Shown here piece by piece: positions 47,101 through 60,600 of a stretch of DNA of 64,000 nucleotides. Source of the stretch: Castor canadensis (taxonomy: Eukaryota > Chordata > Mammalia > Rodentia > Castoridae); the NCBI RefSeq assembly GCF_047511655.1, contig NC_133390.1, positions 159,089,583-159,153,582 of the forward strand. The letters run 5' to 3'. Within the stretch, counting starts at the first letter, position 1, and every line of letters starts with the position of its first letter. The position numbers and the translations under genes were made by a program. The notes below the pieces were generated by a model. That model had not been told where the DNA came from, searched no databases, and saw only the letters and a list, made by a program, of their open reading frames with translations.

Positions 47101-50100
47101 GCTGGGCCAAGGGCCAGGAATAAGGCAGGCTCAAGTGGGCTCTAGTCAGCACCTCTCAAGACTCTGATTTAATCTCAGATAGATCCCCTGAGTGCAGGGG
47201 CATGACCTAAGACAGAGATTGTTGAGGTTAAACTAAGGGCTCACCTACAGACAAGCTACAGAGAGCAGAACAGTATTTGTTCAGAAATATGACAAGAAAA
47301 AGAAATGTAAGAGAAGCTGGGTTAGAAACTAGCCAGTCTCTTGGGTCTCCTGAAGAGGTGGAATGAATCAAGAGAAAGAACTGGGTTTTAACCCAATTCT
47401 GGCCTTAACTTCTATTACCTACCCCCTCTAGGCTTCTGTTTTCTTATTTATGGAATGAGTAGAATAATCTGCGCTCTAAGCATTCATGAGGCAGACCACC
47501 GTGAGTGGTGATGTTCCTTTGTAGAGACCATGCAATATGAATATAGGAACTTTAAACTGCTAGTTCTATAATGGATTGAATCAGATACTCCATACCAGCT
47601 TCTAGGTACTTAAGCAGTGGTTGGTACCAAAAAATTTTTAAAGGAAATTTAAATTCCTCTCTACCATTTGAATGTTTTTTGTTTTGTTTTGCGGTGCTGG
47701 GGTTTGAACTCAGGGCCTACACCTTAGCCACTCCACAGGCCCTTTTTCATGTTGGGTTTTTTTGAGATAGGGTCTTGCAAACTATTTGCCTGGGCTGGCT
47801 TTGAACCATGATCCTCCTGATCTCTGCCTCCTAAGTAGCTAGGATTATAGGCACCAGACACCAGAGCCCAGATATTTGAATGTTTTTATAACCTTTTTAA
47901 AAATTTTTTTGGTGGTCCTGAGGTTTAAACTCAGGGCCTGTGCTTGTCAGGCAGGTACTCTACCACTTGAACTATGCTTCCATCCCTTTCTGCATTGGTT
48001 ATTTTCGAGATAGGGTCTCACTTTATGCTAGGGTTATAGGCTTGAAATGCCATGCTTTGCTAGGTCTCACATTTTTGTCCAGGGCTGGCCTGGACCTCAA
48101 TCCTATGGCCTCCTGTGTAGTTAGGAACAAAGGCGTGTACCACTACATCCAGTTTATTGGTCGAGATGTGGTCTCACTAGCTTTTTACCTGGCTGGCCTT
48201 GAACTACAATCTTTTGGATCTCTGCCTCCCACATATCTGAGATTAAAGATAACCTTTATAAATGTACAAATTTTAGGTTGGTTACAGTGGCTCAAGAATG
48301 TAATCCTAGCTGCTTAGGAGGCAGAGATTGAAAGGATCACCATTCCAGCCAGGGCAAAAACGTTTGCAAGACCCATCTCAACCAATGGCTGGGTGTGGTG
48401 GTGCATGCCTGTTATCCCAACTATGCAAGAAAGTACAAACAGGAAGATCATAGTCCAGGCCAGCCCAGGCAAGACTCTGTGTCCAAAAACAAACAAAAAA
48501 CAAAGCATGCCTGGCAGAGTGGCTCAAGTGGTAGAGTGCCTGCTTAGTAAGTGTGAGGCCCTGAGTTCAAACCACAGTGCAGCCAAAACAAAAAAGCAAA
48601 AAGAACTGATGGTATGGTTCAAGTGATAGAGTGTCTGCCTAGCAAGCACCCTGAGTTCAGCTCCCAGTACTGCTTTTTAAAAATGTACATCTTTTATGTA
48701 TTGGGAGAAAAACTTAAAATTTAGAAAATGCTATCTATCAACTTATTTTCTTCTACATATTGGAGTGGAATCCTTTATTCAATACAAACTTTATCAGAGA
48801 TGATAATACTGATTAAAATAAAGCTGTTCTGATTGAAACAGGGGTGGGAAATCCAGAGCTCTGCCTACCCAGCTCCTTCTTCTACCACTGAAGCAGCTCA
48901 GCAGAATTCTAGGACTCAAAATGTGAAGACCATTGGGATATACTGCCTCTGAAGTTTCTTTTAGCTCTCTGGCTTTCTGTTCCTCCTTAATGATCCTCCC
49001 CTCTCTTGCCAGCATTCACAACTATACCCCAAAGGTGGGTGAACTAGACACACGGAAAGCTATTCGTCAGGCTTTTGATGTGTGGCAGAAGGTGACCCCA
49101 CTGACCTTTGAAGAGGTGCCATACCATGAGATCAAAAGTGACCGGAAGGAGGCAGACATCATGATCTTCTTTGCTTCTGGCTTCCATGGTGACAGCTCTC
49201 CATTTGATGGGGAAGGGGGATTCCTAGCCCACGCTTACTTCCCTGGCCCAGGGATTGGAGGAGATACTCACTTTGACTCAGATGAGCCATGGACCCTAGG
49301 AAATGCCAACCATGATGGTAAGGCCACAAGGGGATGGGAATGGGGGAATCAGTCCTTGGTAGCTTAGTTGTCAGGAAAAGAAGCCCCAAGGAAGAGCTTG
49401 GAGGAAACCATAGGTGAGCGTCTTACATTTTAGAGCTTCAAGAACAAAGAACCCAACAAAGTGGGAACTGTGTTCTCTGACAACACTCAACACTTGGTCC
49501 ACCAGGACCAGGGCCACAATAATGGGTCTAATCACTTAGGAGATGGTCTAATTGGGATAAGGCAGAGTTATGCCATGAGTTAAAAGAGAAAATGTGAGAG
49601 GCTAAAGAAAAAGATAAAAAATGAAAGTGGTAGACTTTGGCCTCACGGGCACCATAATCGCTATAGCATCCTTGGCTAACTTGCCCTGCACCACTATGAT
49701 GCAATGAATACTCATGTAGCAGGAATCAGTACTGTGCAATAATAGTAACAATGCCTTTCAGGTTGCCAGAGAGTTCCTCACTGATATTTACTCACAAGGC
49801 ACTTGCTTAGTAAGTGGGCAAGGATACATTATTATGTGCAGTTTTAAGATGAAGAGTTCAGAGCTTAAATAGCATAGCTGGTAATTGGCAATGCTGGAGC
49901 TTAAACCCTATGAGGCCTGGCTCTGACTAGTGGCAAACAGTTCATCAGTAGCCTCCTTATGCATAAAACAATGGGCTGGATTGGACGATCTTGAAGGTCC
50001 CTTCCAACTCTAATGTGACAAGGTCCTGTGAAGACCAGGGATATCTAAATATTTAAAAAGAAAAAAAAGAGAGTCTCTTCCCTTGCTGTGTATATAAGTG

Positions 50101-53100
50101 ATCCTGCCATAAGGCAGACTGTACTAAAGACTACAGTGGGAGTACCCAGAAAATGCAGTGGGAGTTTAGAGGTAAGAGGGACAGAGGTTTCAGCTTTTAG
50201 ATTACAATAGATACAATTAGTGGATATGTTCATCTTCTAGGGTTCATGCCAAGTGTTTTCCACATGCTATGTTATCATCCCTATGTTACACATAGCCAAA
50301 CCAAAACAGAAAGAAATATTAAGTAACCTGTCTAAGGGACCATAGTTGATGAGTAGTAAATTAAGGCTTTGAACTTGGGCATTATGACCCTGGAGCCCAC
50401 ACTCTCAGCCACCATGTTAAGCTTCCATGAATCTCAAACTGCAGAACACAAAACAGTCACCTAGAAACCACCCTTAAGAACGCAAATTCCAAGCCAGGAG
50501 CCAGTGGCTGTGATCCCAGCTACTCAAGAGGCAGAGATCAGGAGGATCTTGGTTCAGAGCCAACCTGGGCAAATAGTTTGAGAGACCCTATCTCGAAAAA
50601 ACCCTTCACAAAAAGGGTAGGCCCTAAGTTCAAACTCCAGTACCACAAAAGAAAAAAGAAAAAAAAGAATGCAGATTCCAAGCCTCCACCCTCTTGGTGT
50701 TCTGATTCTCTGGATCCAGAGTTGGGCTGGGAGACTGCATGTGGCCTGATCAGTTTCCCTTTGATGCAGACATTCTACTACCTTAAGAGACATCATCTTC
50801 ATCCCTGGAGTTCCCCTAACCAGACTGATCCTTATTAGAAACATGGATTCCAAGACCTTCCCCTGGAGACTGATTCTTAAGCAACTTTGGGAAATGGCAT
50901 CTTTTTCTGCCCTTAGCACTGCTTCAGGCTGTGAGCTACTCTTCAAGGCCCCATTCCTCAGAGGCCACATTTGCAGTCTATAGGTGGGGATCATTCTCTT
51001 GAAAACACTCCAAATCATTGCATGGGTCAGGGATTAGTGACTCTCAGCTTATCTGTTTAAGGTTTGTTCAGGAGATGATCTGGTCAAGGCTCAGAGTTAT
51101 GAAACTGCTAAATATCTCTTTGCCCTCCTCCTCCTTCAGATTTTTGTCTTCTTTCCTAAGAAGCTCCACTTCCTCTTCCCTTACCCCTATGTCCTGGATG
51201 TGTTTCCTGACTTTCTGCATACCCAATCTCGATCTTATTTTTTGATTGGTGTCAACAAATTGCTGACTGTTCTAACTGATAAGGTATCAGAAGAAGAGAA
51301 CTTTCATTTTGTTATGTGCTGGGCACTGTTAGCTGATAAGGTTTATAGCCCTGATAGAGACAAGCAAATTTTCAAAGGGTTTTTGTTCAATGGTGGTGCT
51401 AGGCAGACATTCCTACCCTACTCCTTTGCCTCCCCTTCTGCATAGCTCCCACACCCACTCCCTGCCTGAAGAAATTGTGAGGCCCAGTCCCTAAGTTCCC
51501 TAGAACTGGTGATGTGTGTGAGAAGGACCTAGCACCTGTGAATGAGCACCATTCCAGCACCCCTCCCACCTGTCCACATCTTTGATGAATAAACTCCAAT
51601 TCTCATAGAAATTCCAAGATAGCTAATGTTTTCTTTCCATAGGAGGCAGAACTTCGCTCTGAAAAACCAGATATAGACCAGATGTAGCTCAAAACCATGG
51701 CAATAGATCTCTGGCTGGTGAGCTAACAAGTACTGCTCCAAGACAGGTTTTGGAATAAGAGGAAAGGAGCTCAGATTTATTGAGTACCTGGATATTATCT
51801 CATTTTAATTTCCACATAGACTCAGTGAAGGAACAAGTAGGATCTCCTGGGAAGTTTTGATTATTGTTTTTTTTTCTGAACTTTCATTATGGAAAATTTC
51901 AAACTCACCAAAAGAGGAAGAATGATAGGATCCCTAGGTACCTATCACTTGCTTCAGTGATGAACACTGTGTCATTCCTACTTCACCAAGTCCCTCCCAT
52001 TTTTATTTTTTGGTTGATGTAGGTTTTTTGGGGGGAGGGCAGTACTGGGGTTTTGAAGGTAGGGCTTCATGCCGCTGTAAGACAGGTGGTCTACCACTTG
52101 AGCCATGCCTCCAGACATTTTTCCTCTGGTTATTTTGAAGATAGGGTCTCTATTTTTTGCCCAGGCCAGCCTGGACCACAATCTTCCAATTATATGCTTC
52201 CTGCCATTGCTGGTGGCATGCCAGCCTTTTCCCATTGAGATGGGAGCTCTCAAATTTTTTTGACTAGGCTGGCCTGGTCTCAGTCTCCTGTGAAGCATGG
52301 GGTAACAAGTGCATGCCACTGTGCCCAGCTATTGGGGGGTGGGTCTCATGAATTTTTTTGTCCAGCCTGACCTTGAACCTCGATCCTCCCAATCTCAGCC
52401 TCCAAAGTAGGTAGGATTACAGATGTGAGCCACTGGCACCCAGCTGGCTGATGTATTTAAAGAAAATCGCAGATGTAACACCATTTTACCTATGGGTACT
52501 TTAGTATATACCCTAACAGATAAAGACTTACTTTCACATAACCATAAAATCATCATCAAACACAACAAAGTTAAATCCTAGTTGTGTTCATTTTCCCAAA
52601 TTATCTCAGAGATGTCCTTTCCAGTTGTTTGCTTGAATCAGGATGTAAGCAAGAGCCACACACCACAAATAGCTGTCTCTTAAAGCCCCCCTGCCAGGCT
52701 TTCTTCCCCTAGCATTGATCCTGAGTAGTCATTAGGCTTGACCAGATTCAGGCTCACTTTTAAGCCATCTCTCGCCTCAGATTCCTGAATATTGGGAATG
52801 AATTAGCTATACAGGCCTGACTAGATGCAGGAATCCTTCCTCAGTGTATGGGTACTTCCTGTTCACTACTTCAGGAAGCACATACTATGCAGTGTCCTAC
52901 TTAAAAACAAAACAAACATAAAGTTCCATGGCCTAACTCAAACCTCCTGGATCAGAATCCCCCTCCCCGGGTGTTTAAAAAGCTCTCTTAAGAATCACTG
53001 GATTGTGTGGGTGATTCTTGTTCCCTACATCATTGGAGTCTGTGCAGGGGCAAACTAGCCCACCACACCTTTAAACCAATTTCTCGGGCTATTTCCAGAC

Positions 53101-56100
53101 TCTTCCTCTATCTTCATTTGTTCCAAATGAGTCAACAGTGAAGTCAACATGTACTCACTAATCTCTGCCGGGGCGGGGGGGAGGGGGACCCAGCCCTGTA
53201 TTGCTTTTTCATAAGGGATGGTGACAAGGCAGGAAGAAGCTTCATGACCATACTCTGTTTCACAGGATAGAGCCCCTCTACACTTGCGTCACTAACTCTT
53301 CCCCACCCAAGGAGGTGGAGCAGCAGGGATTATATCTCCTTTTTTTTTTTTTTGTGGTACTAGTGTTTGAACTCAGGGCCTACACCATAAACCACATCAC
53401 CAGCCCTTTTTTGTGATGGGTTTTTTGAGATAGGGTCTCATAAACTATTTGCCCAGGCTGGCTTCGAACCTCAATCCTCTGATCTCTGCCTCCTGAGTAC
53501 TGGGATTACAGGTGTGAGCCATGGGATCCCGGCTATAATCTCCATTTTACAGATGAGGAAAGTAAAGTTATGCTGAGGGATTAAGAAATTCACAGTTGGT
53601 AGGTGGTAGAGCCAGGTTTGAACCTGGGACTCCACATCTTTAACAGTGCCCCCCCCAGGGGTTCTACTTCAGACCCTTTTTTTTTTTTGGTAGCCCTGGG
53701 GTTTGAACTCAGGGCCTCACACTTGCTAGGCAGGCACTTTTACAGCTTGAGCCACTCCACCAGCCCTGGTGGGTTCTACTTGAGATGGTTCAAGGAGCAA
53801 ACTTGGAAAAGTATTGAGTTTTTGACACTGTTCCATTCTAGGTGCTGTCACTTCCCCATATCAGCTTGGCCCCAAGATGCTCACATTCCTGGGGCAGATG
53901 AGAATATGCACTAGCAGCTATAATCAACATAGACTGCTAGTGGCCTCAGAGAAAATGCTAGGAGTGTGGAGAAAGCAGCACACCCGGCCAGCTGGGAACA
54001 CCAAGCAGGCTACCTGGCACTGGACTGAGCTTTGAAGTTAGGAGAGTATTCCAGGTGGAGGGGACATCACTGGCTAGAGAAGTGAAGAAAAATGCCTTTT
54101 GAGAATCAAGATGGGAATCACCAAATAAGGAGTTCCCAGTGAAGATACATGGTCCACTGGAGTAGCCACACCCACTGTCAAGACATAGAGGAAACTCAGG
54201 GACCTTAGGAACACTTGCTGTTGGGGCTGCTGGTCCTGATGCACAGCACAACATGACTATGCTCATTATAGGAGACTAGTGTGCCAGGAGCAGGTATGAG
54301 CACTTTACACACCTTGTCTCATTAATCTTCACCCCCATTCTTATGAGGAAGGTACCACTATTCCCTTCAGTTTACAGAGGAAGAGTTCAAAAATGTCACA
54401 TTGCTAGAATGGCATAATGGGATTCAGAGCCAGGCTGTTGGCTGCCAGTAAACACGTCTGGCCACTAAGTTTCCTTCCTCTCAGCGTCTACCCTAAGAGC
54501 CTTCTGCCCAGGAGGCACAGTGGTCTTCTCTACAGCAGATATCCGCTCATACCTCTGCCTTCCTCTCATAAACCCAGGGAGCCCTTCTGTCCCTCCTTCC
54601 TTCTCCTCCCCAGAGCTCTCTTGGGTTTCTGTGCAGTAGGATGCTGACTCCCCAGCTCTTCTTTTCCTTTTGGTACCTGCGATAGACCTGCAGTCTCCAG
54701 TCCTTCAAGAGGTTACTCCTGTTCTCTGAAGACCCAGGCACAGACCAAGGACAAAGGCCAAGAGTATCTGGGTGATCAGAGCCCTGCTCCCTGGCTCCCT
54801 ACTGAGATCCCTGTGGATTGTCTCAAGGAGGGGCCTGGTCAGGAGTCAGAGGTCCTGAGCAGCATGGCTGGTCAAAGAAGCAGGTCAGGAGCAGAGCCAG
54901 GTTGGGCCCCAGGAAGGAGAGCTACCTTCTGGTGGCTTGAGCAGCTGCCTTTATTTGGGATGAAACTCAGAGATGAGCTCATGCCTCCCTGCTGCCAGAG
55001 GACCAGGACCTGAGGAAGGTGCTGGGGGCAGCCTGGCCTTCTCCTGCCAGCCTGCCCTTCCCAGCAGAAGGCTAGCCCCAGGCTTCTGGCCAACCTTAAC
55101 ATGATCTTGCCCATCCCCCCTCCCATAATTGCTCAAAGGCGGCTTTGCTGAGGACACTGGTGGTATCAGTGGAAAGGCAGGTTCTCAATCCCAGTGATCT
55201 GGGTATGCCCCATAGGATTCTTCCCTTTTCCCAAGACCTTAGCCAGGAAATTCAAATAATTCTCACTCCTATCTGACCCTCATAGGGCCTTGAGCCCTGA
55301 GGTGGGGCAGCTTTACCAGGGATGCTGAAGCCTGAGTTGGCAGCAGGGTTCCTGACTTCTGGTGGACAGAGGTGGCAGAAAGGGGCTGAGATACGCCCAG
55401 GGCTGAGAGATAAGAGACAGAGCTCAAGAGGCATACAAATGCCAGAGGTCAGGGCAAGTAGGAGTCTATAACTGGACAGATAAATACCAGGATTATTGAT
55501 AGAACTCCCAACCCCTGACATTTCTTTCCCAGTGTTTACTTAATCCCCTCATATTCAGGCCTTTCCCTGCCCCAGGTATAATACAGAAGCTCAGGGGAGC
55601 TGGCCTGTGCTTCCTTTCTGGTGGTGGACTTGTTCTACTAATCAACGTTCTGTCTTACATACTGTAACCACAGTAGCAACCATTCAGGGTCATGCCATAC
55701 AATATGTTATCGTATTCATCCCTTACCTAGCTACTGGCCAAGTTAATAAAGCTGGTAAGGGTAGCGCTGGAAATAAAGGTGATCTGCCTCACTCCATGGA
55801 CACTCATAATCACCATGTTGTGCTGCTCACTTTTACACTCAGGATCCTGTGTCCCGCTTTCAGCACCTGGATTGTGTTCCCACCCATACTTGAATCCTCC
55901 CCTTGATCTTGGCCTATAGTTCAGTTCTTCTGGACTACTAGCCTGCTAAATTGAGAGGTGCCCCACACCCAGGGCCCGGCTTGCCCTGGGTCCCCTGGAG
56001 CTGACCACCAGACTGTCACCTCAAGGACATAATCTACTTGTCCCCACCACTGATGCCTTGGCTCAGGTCCTTTACCTCTCCCATCTAGACCCTGTACTGC

Positions 56101-57592
56101 TTCAGAACTGATCCCACTGCTCCTCCTACCTCAGATCTTGTTCCTCTCTAATCCTCCCCACAACTGCACCCAGGCTGATTTCATCACACCTGCATCTCCT
56201 CTCCTGCTTACACCTCCCCTCACCCCCCAGCCCCCCACCCCACCCCCGTTGGCTAAGAAACCCAATCCAAATTCCTTTGTAGGGCATTACACTTGCCAGC
56301 CTGGCTGACCTCAGCTCTCTCTGGCCCTTCCCTCATGCTTTGTTCCAGAGCCAAGTGAAATAAAACTGCTTGTCCCTGGACCTGGTTTACAGCATTCCCT
56401 CTGCCAGGAATGCCACCCCCACCCTCTTCTTCCCTGACCAATTTACCTTTTGAAACTCAACTTAAGCTTAATCTTTCTGGAGCTTTCCTTGAGCATTTTC
56501 CCCTCTCCCCTTCCTCCTTAGAATCCCCCTCAAACCTTATAGACATCTGTACAAAGCCCCCAGAACACTTACGTTGTTTCTCCATGTTCTCCTCTATATC
56601 AAGAGGTCTGGAAGGCAAGGATTATGTCTGATTTCCCTGTATGTCTCTGGTGTCCAGCAGAGGACCTGACACAAAAGTGTATGTTCAGCATTTGCCAAAA
56701 AAAAAAAAAAAGAGATTGACTAATTGATACCTAAGTGGGTGTTCTGGGCACCTTTTTTGCTCCTCTCCATAGGGAATGACCTCTTCTTGGTGGCTGTACA
56801 CGAGCTGGGCCATGCACTGGGACTTGAGCACTCCAACGACCCTAGTGCCATCATGGCCCCCTTCTACCAGTACATGGAGACGCACAACTTCAAGCTGCCC
56901 CAGGATGATCTCCAGGGCATTCAGAAGATCTATGGTACGTGGCAAGGGACAGGGGGCCACTGCTTCTTCTGTGGGGCTGGGCTGTGGCTGCCTGCCTGTC
57001 AGGGTGCAGGAGTGGGGTGGGAAAGCTTTGCCACTCACCAGCATTGTGCTGTCTCTGACTGTGTGCCAACTTTTATGAGGTTCCTCTGGTATACTTAGGA
57101 ATCTTTGGGGAAGGTCTGAGCTGTGACTGAGAAGGACAAAATGAGGATAGGCCCACCTGTTCTCTCTTCTCTACCTCCTCCTCTTCTACACACTTCCTTC
57201 TCACCTCCATTCCCTCCCTCTATCAGATGGTGACTGGGCACTGTCCTAGGTAACCTCTACCTAAAGAGAACTGCACATCTGTCTGAATACTAGTGATACA
57301 AGGTGAGAGTAGCATAACCACAGCTTTGATCTTAAAAAAAATTTGAGAAGTTAGGCTGCTATGTTAATAAGATATGAAAGCCCTGCCAGGCACCAGTGGC
57401 TCATGCCTGTAATCCTAGCTACTTAGGAGACTGAGATTGGGAAGATGGTGGTATCATGGTTTGAGGCCAGTCTGGGGAAACAGTTCTTGAGACCCCCATC
57501 TCCAAAATAGCTATAGCAAAATGGACTACAGGTGTGGCTCAAGTGGTAGAGTGCCTGCTTAGCAAACATGAAGCCCTGATTTCAAACTCCTG

Positions 57593-57637
<45 letters not shown>

Positions 57638-60600
57638 ATATGAAAGCCCCTCCACCATGCATCTCTCCCAACTCAGGTCACAGGGACACATGCATGAAAT
57701 TCTCATTTTGGTCAATTCAGTTGAGGCAGGAAGGCCAGCAAATGCTGGCCTCCAGGCAATGGAGTACTGGAGGGAAGCTCCCTTTGGAAGAGATGCCCCA
57801 TCTAGACCCTAGACCTCAACAAGTGAAGCAGCAGAGGGCAGGGTGGGGGCAGTAGGCACCAGAAGGTATTTCAAAGGTAGAATGGACAGGACCTGCTGAC
57901 AGGTCAGATTCAGGGATGAGAAGAAGTGGAGGGTCAAGGATAACATCAAAGGCTCTGGCTTTTGCAATTGTGAGGCAATGAGATTTACTAGTCTGCAGCT
58001 CAAATACCTGGCTAGGATATTGACTTGGGATCTTTAGTGTCAATACAATAGGCACTAGCCACAGGTGGCTATAGAAATTGAAACATATATTAAAATTAAG
58101 TAAAGCTGGAGTTTCTGTTCCTCCATCACACTAAGAACTAGTCACTCACTTCAATTGCTCAATAGCCATATGTGCCTGTGGCCAGAGGCTACTGTATTGA
58201 CAGTACAGAATTGAACACTCCCATCACCACAGAATGTCCCAGTAGACAGCTCTGATGTTGAGGGTCTTTAAAACAATGAACCTGGATGAGTCACCTAGAA
58301 AAGTGATTCTCAACTTGACTGTCCATTGGAATCACCTTAAGATTCCAATAAAAAGCACTGCCACCCAGATTTGGGTTAGTTGGTCTGAGATGCTTTCTGA
58401 GGAGATAGAGTTTGAAAACTGTCCAGGTGATCCTAACTATGCAGGCCAAGTTGAGAGGCACTCGATAGGGATAAACAAAAAATGTCAAGAGATCAGAGAA
58501 GAGGCCTAAGAGCACTCTAATCTCTTAGGAAACAGCCCACAACATGACAGGAAAACAGGAGAACTGCAGGGCCCTGGAAAAGGAGGAAGGTATTTCAAGA
58601 TAAGTGTTCCCAGGATTTGCTACTAAATGTGTGGGCCTCAGACCAGCAACATCAGAATCACCTGAGACCCTGAAGAAATGCAGAAACTCAGGCCCCACTC
58701 CAGGCCCTCTGAGTCATAACCTGCATTTTATCAGCATTCTTAGATGATTCATTTGCTCAACAAAGTTTGAGTCAATAACCATTAGATTCTGCAACATAGA
58801 GGTCATTGGTGATCTTGGCAAGTGGTTTGGGTGGGGAGTGAAGAAGTATATTGGAGTGGGCTAAAGAATGAAGGGGAGTTAAATCAGGGAGAAGGGACAG
58901 GAGGCCAGAAGGTGACAAGAGTTGACTAGTAGCTGCCTGGAGGATAATGAGTTAATAGCGGAGGGCAGTGGAGAATGGCTGGCCCCTCTCTAAAATGTGG
59001 CCCTTTTCTCCAGGACCCCCAGCTGAGCCTCTGGAGCCCACAAGACCTCTCCCCACACTCCCAGTCCGCAGGATCCATTCACCATCTGAGAGGAAGCATG
59101 AGCGCCAGCCCAGGCCCCCTCAGCCACCCCTTGGGGACCGGCCATCCACTCCAGGCGCTAAACCCAACATCTGCGACGGCAACTTCAACACGGTGGCCCT
59201 CTTCCGGGGCGAGATGTTTGTGTTTAAGGTAGGGATGGTGAATCTGTACTACACAGGTGGACCCTTCATCTCCTCCTCCAACCACAGACCTGGTGAGGCT
59301 TCTGTTTTAGAGTCAGGATGCTATGGGACCTGAACCAGATATGGCCTACTGGCCAGGACCTGGGGTCTCTTTCTGGTGCTGAATCAATTTGTTTCCAATA
59401 GGTGAGGGGGAAAGATTAGTGAGTTGGCACCTTTCTGGGAAGTTAATGCTGGGGAAAGTACTGAAAATGGCTTCTAGCCTCTGACCTTGAGAAGTCATCT
59501 TCCTTCTCTGGACCTCACCTATCTATCTGAAACCTAGGGGAGTCATTTCTCAACAAAGGGTTGTGAAGGTCAAATGGCTATGATAACAGCAGACTCAGAA
59601 TAGAGTCTGGAACAGTGGTGGCTGAGTTTGACTGCAGATCCTGCCAGGACCTGAGAGACTGGTACTGGCTAAGCTACATCTTGTCATCATTCCTATGTCT
59701 ATTACATTAGCCAAGGCCTAATGGATATAGTGTGCTTGAAGGCTGGTCTTCAGGAGAACAGATTCAGAGACAAGAGTCTATAATGCAGAATTCTGATTAA
59801 AGTAACCTTTGGGATCAACATCTGTAGGCAGGGGGAGCAGGAAGCAGGACAGGGCAGAGGGAGAATCTAAGCAGCAATGTAGGCCTGTTGCAACTCTACC
59901 ACCTTTATGGGAGCTCTGGAGCTAGAATGACCCATCAGAGTCTTCCCACATTGGAACCAAAATGGCCAGAAATTTATGCCTCCTGCCTCATTCAGTCAAT
60001 GGATGAGGAAGGGCATGACCTTAAGGGAGGCTCTCTGGAGACAAAGTCATCCCCAAAGGGACTGACAGTTGAAATTTTCCTGCTGGCTGCACCTCTGGCC
60101 ACTAGAGCAACAGCCTTTACCAAAGGGGATCTGAGCAGTTGGGCAGGGGTCTTCATTACACTGGGTGGTCAAGGAGGCCTTCCAAGCAAGCTTTGAGCAC
60201 TGAGCAAGATTCAGGTTAAATGGGTCAGCCCCAGTCCTGCCTCTTACTCAGAGTTTCGAGGTATATCATTTGGCCTTTCTTAAGACTCTGCCTATCTTAG
60301 AGCACAAGAATGTTAAGAAACTGTCCTAAAAGTGCCTTGCAGAACACCTTAGTTTTGTACCATCTTTTATGAATTTCATTCCTTCTTCTGTACTTCCTTT
60401 GATCCTCCCAAATGAAGTGTTCATATACTATGGTTTCTCTTCAGATCATATAACTCTCTCACCTTTTACCCAATGAACTGTTCATAGGCAAGTGTGAGGG
60501 TTTTGTTTGTTTTTGATGGCAATAGAGTTTGAACTCAGGACCTCTTGAGTGCTTGAGACGCTCTGCCAGCCCTTTTTTGTGATGGGTTTTTTTCAAGATA

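Noticed and set aside
47940-48317. 125-codon frame in intron 3
   Set aside because: Made of reversed SINE units.
48933-49367. Exon 4 frame read through both splice sites
   Set aside because: Clear AG at 49011-49012 and G|GTAAGG at 49317/49318; the extra residues at both ends are intronic.
50554-51018. 154-codon minus-strand frame in intron 4
   Set aside because: Its end is SINE-derived and the rest is MER5-like or unassigned; no family match.
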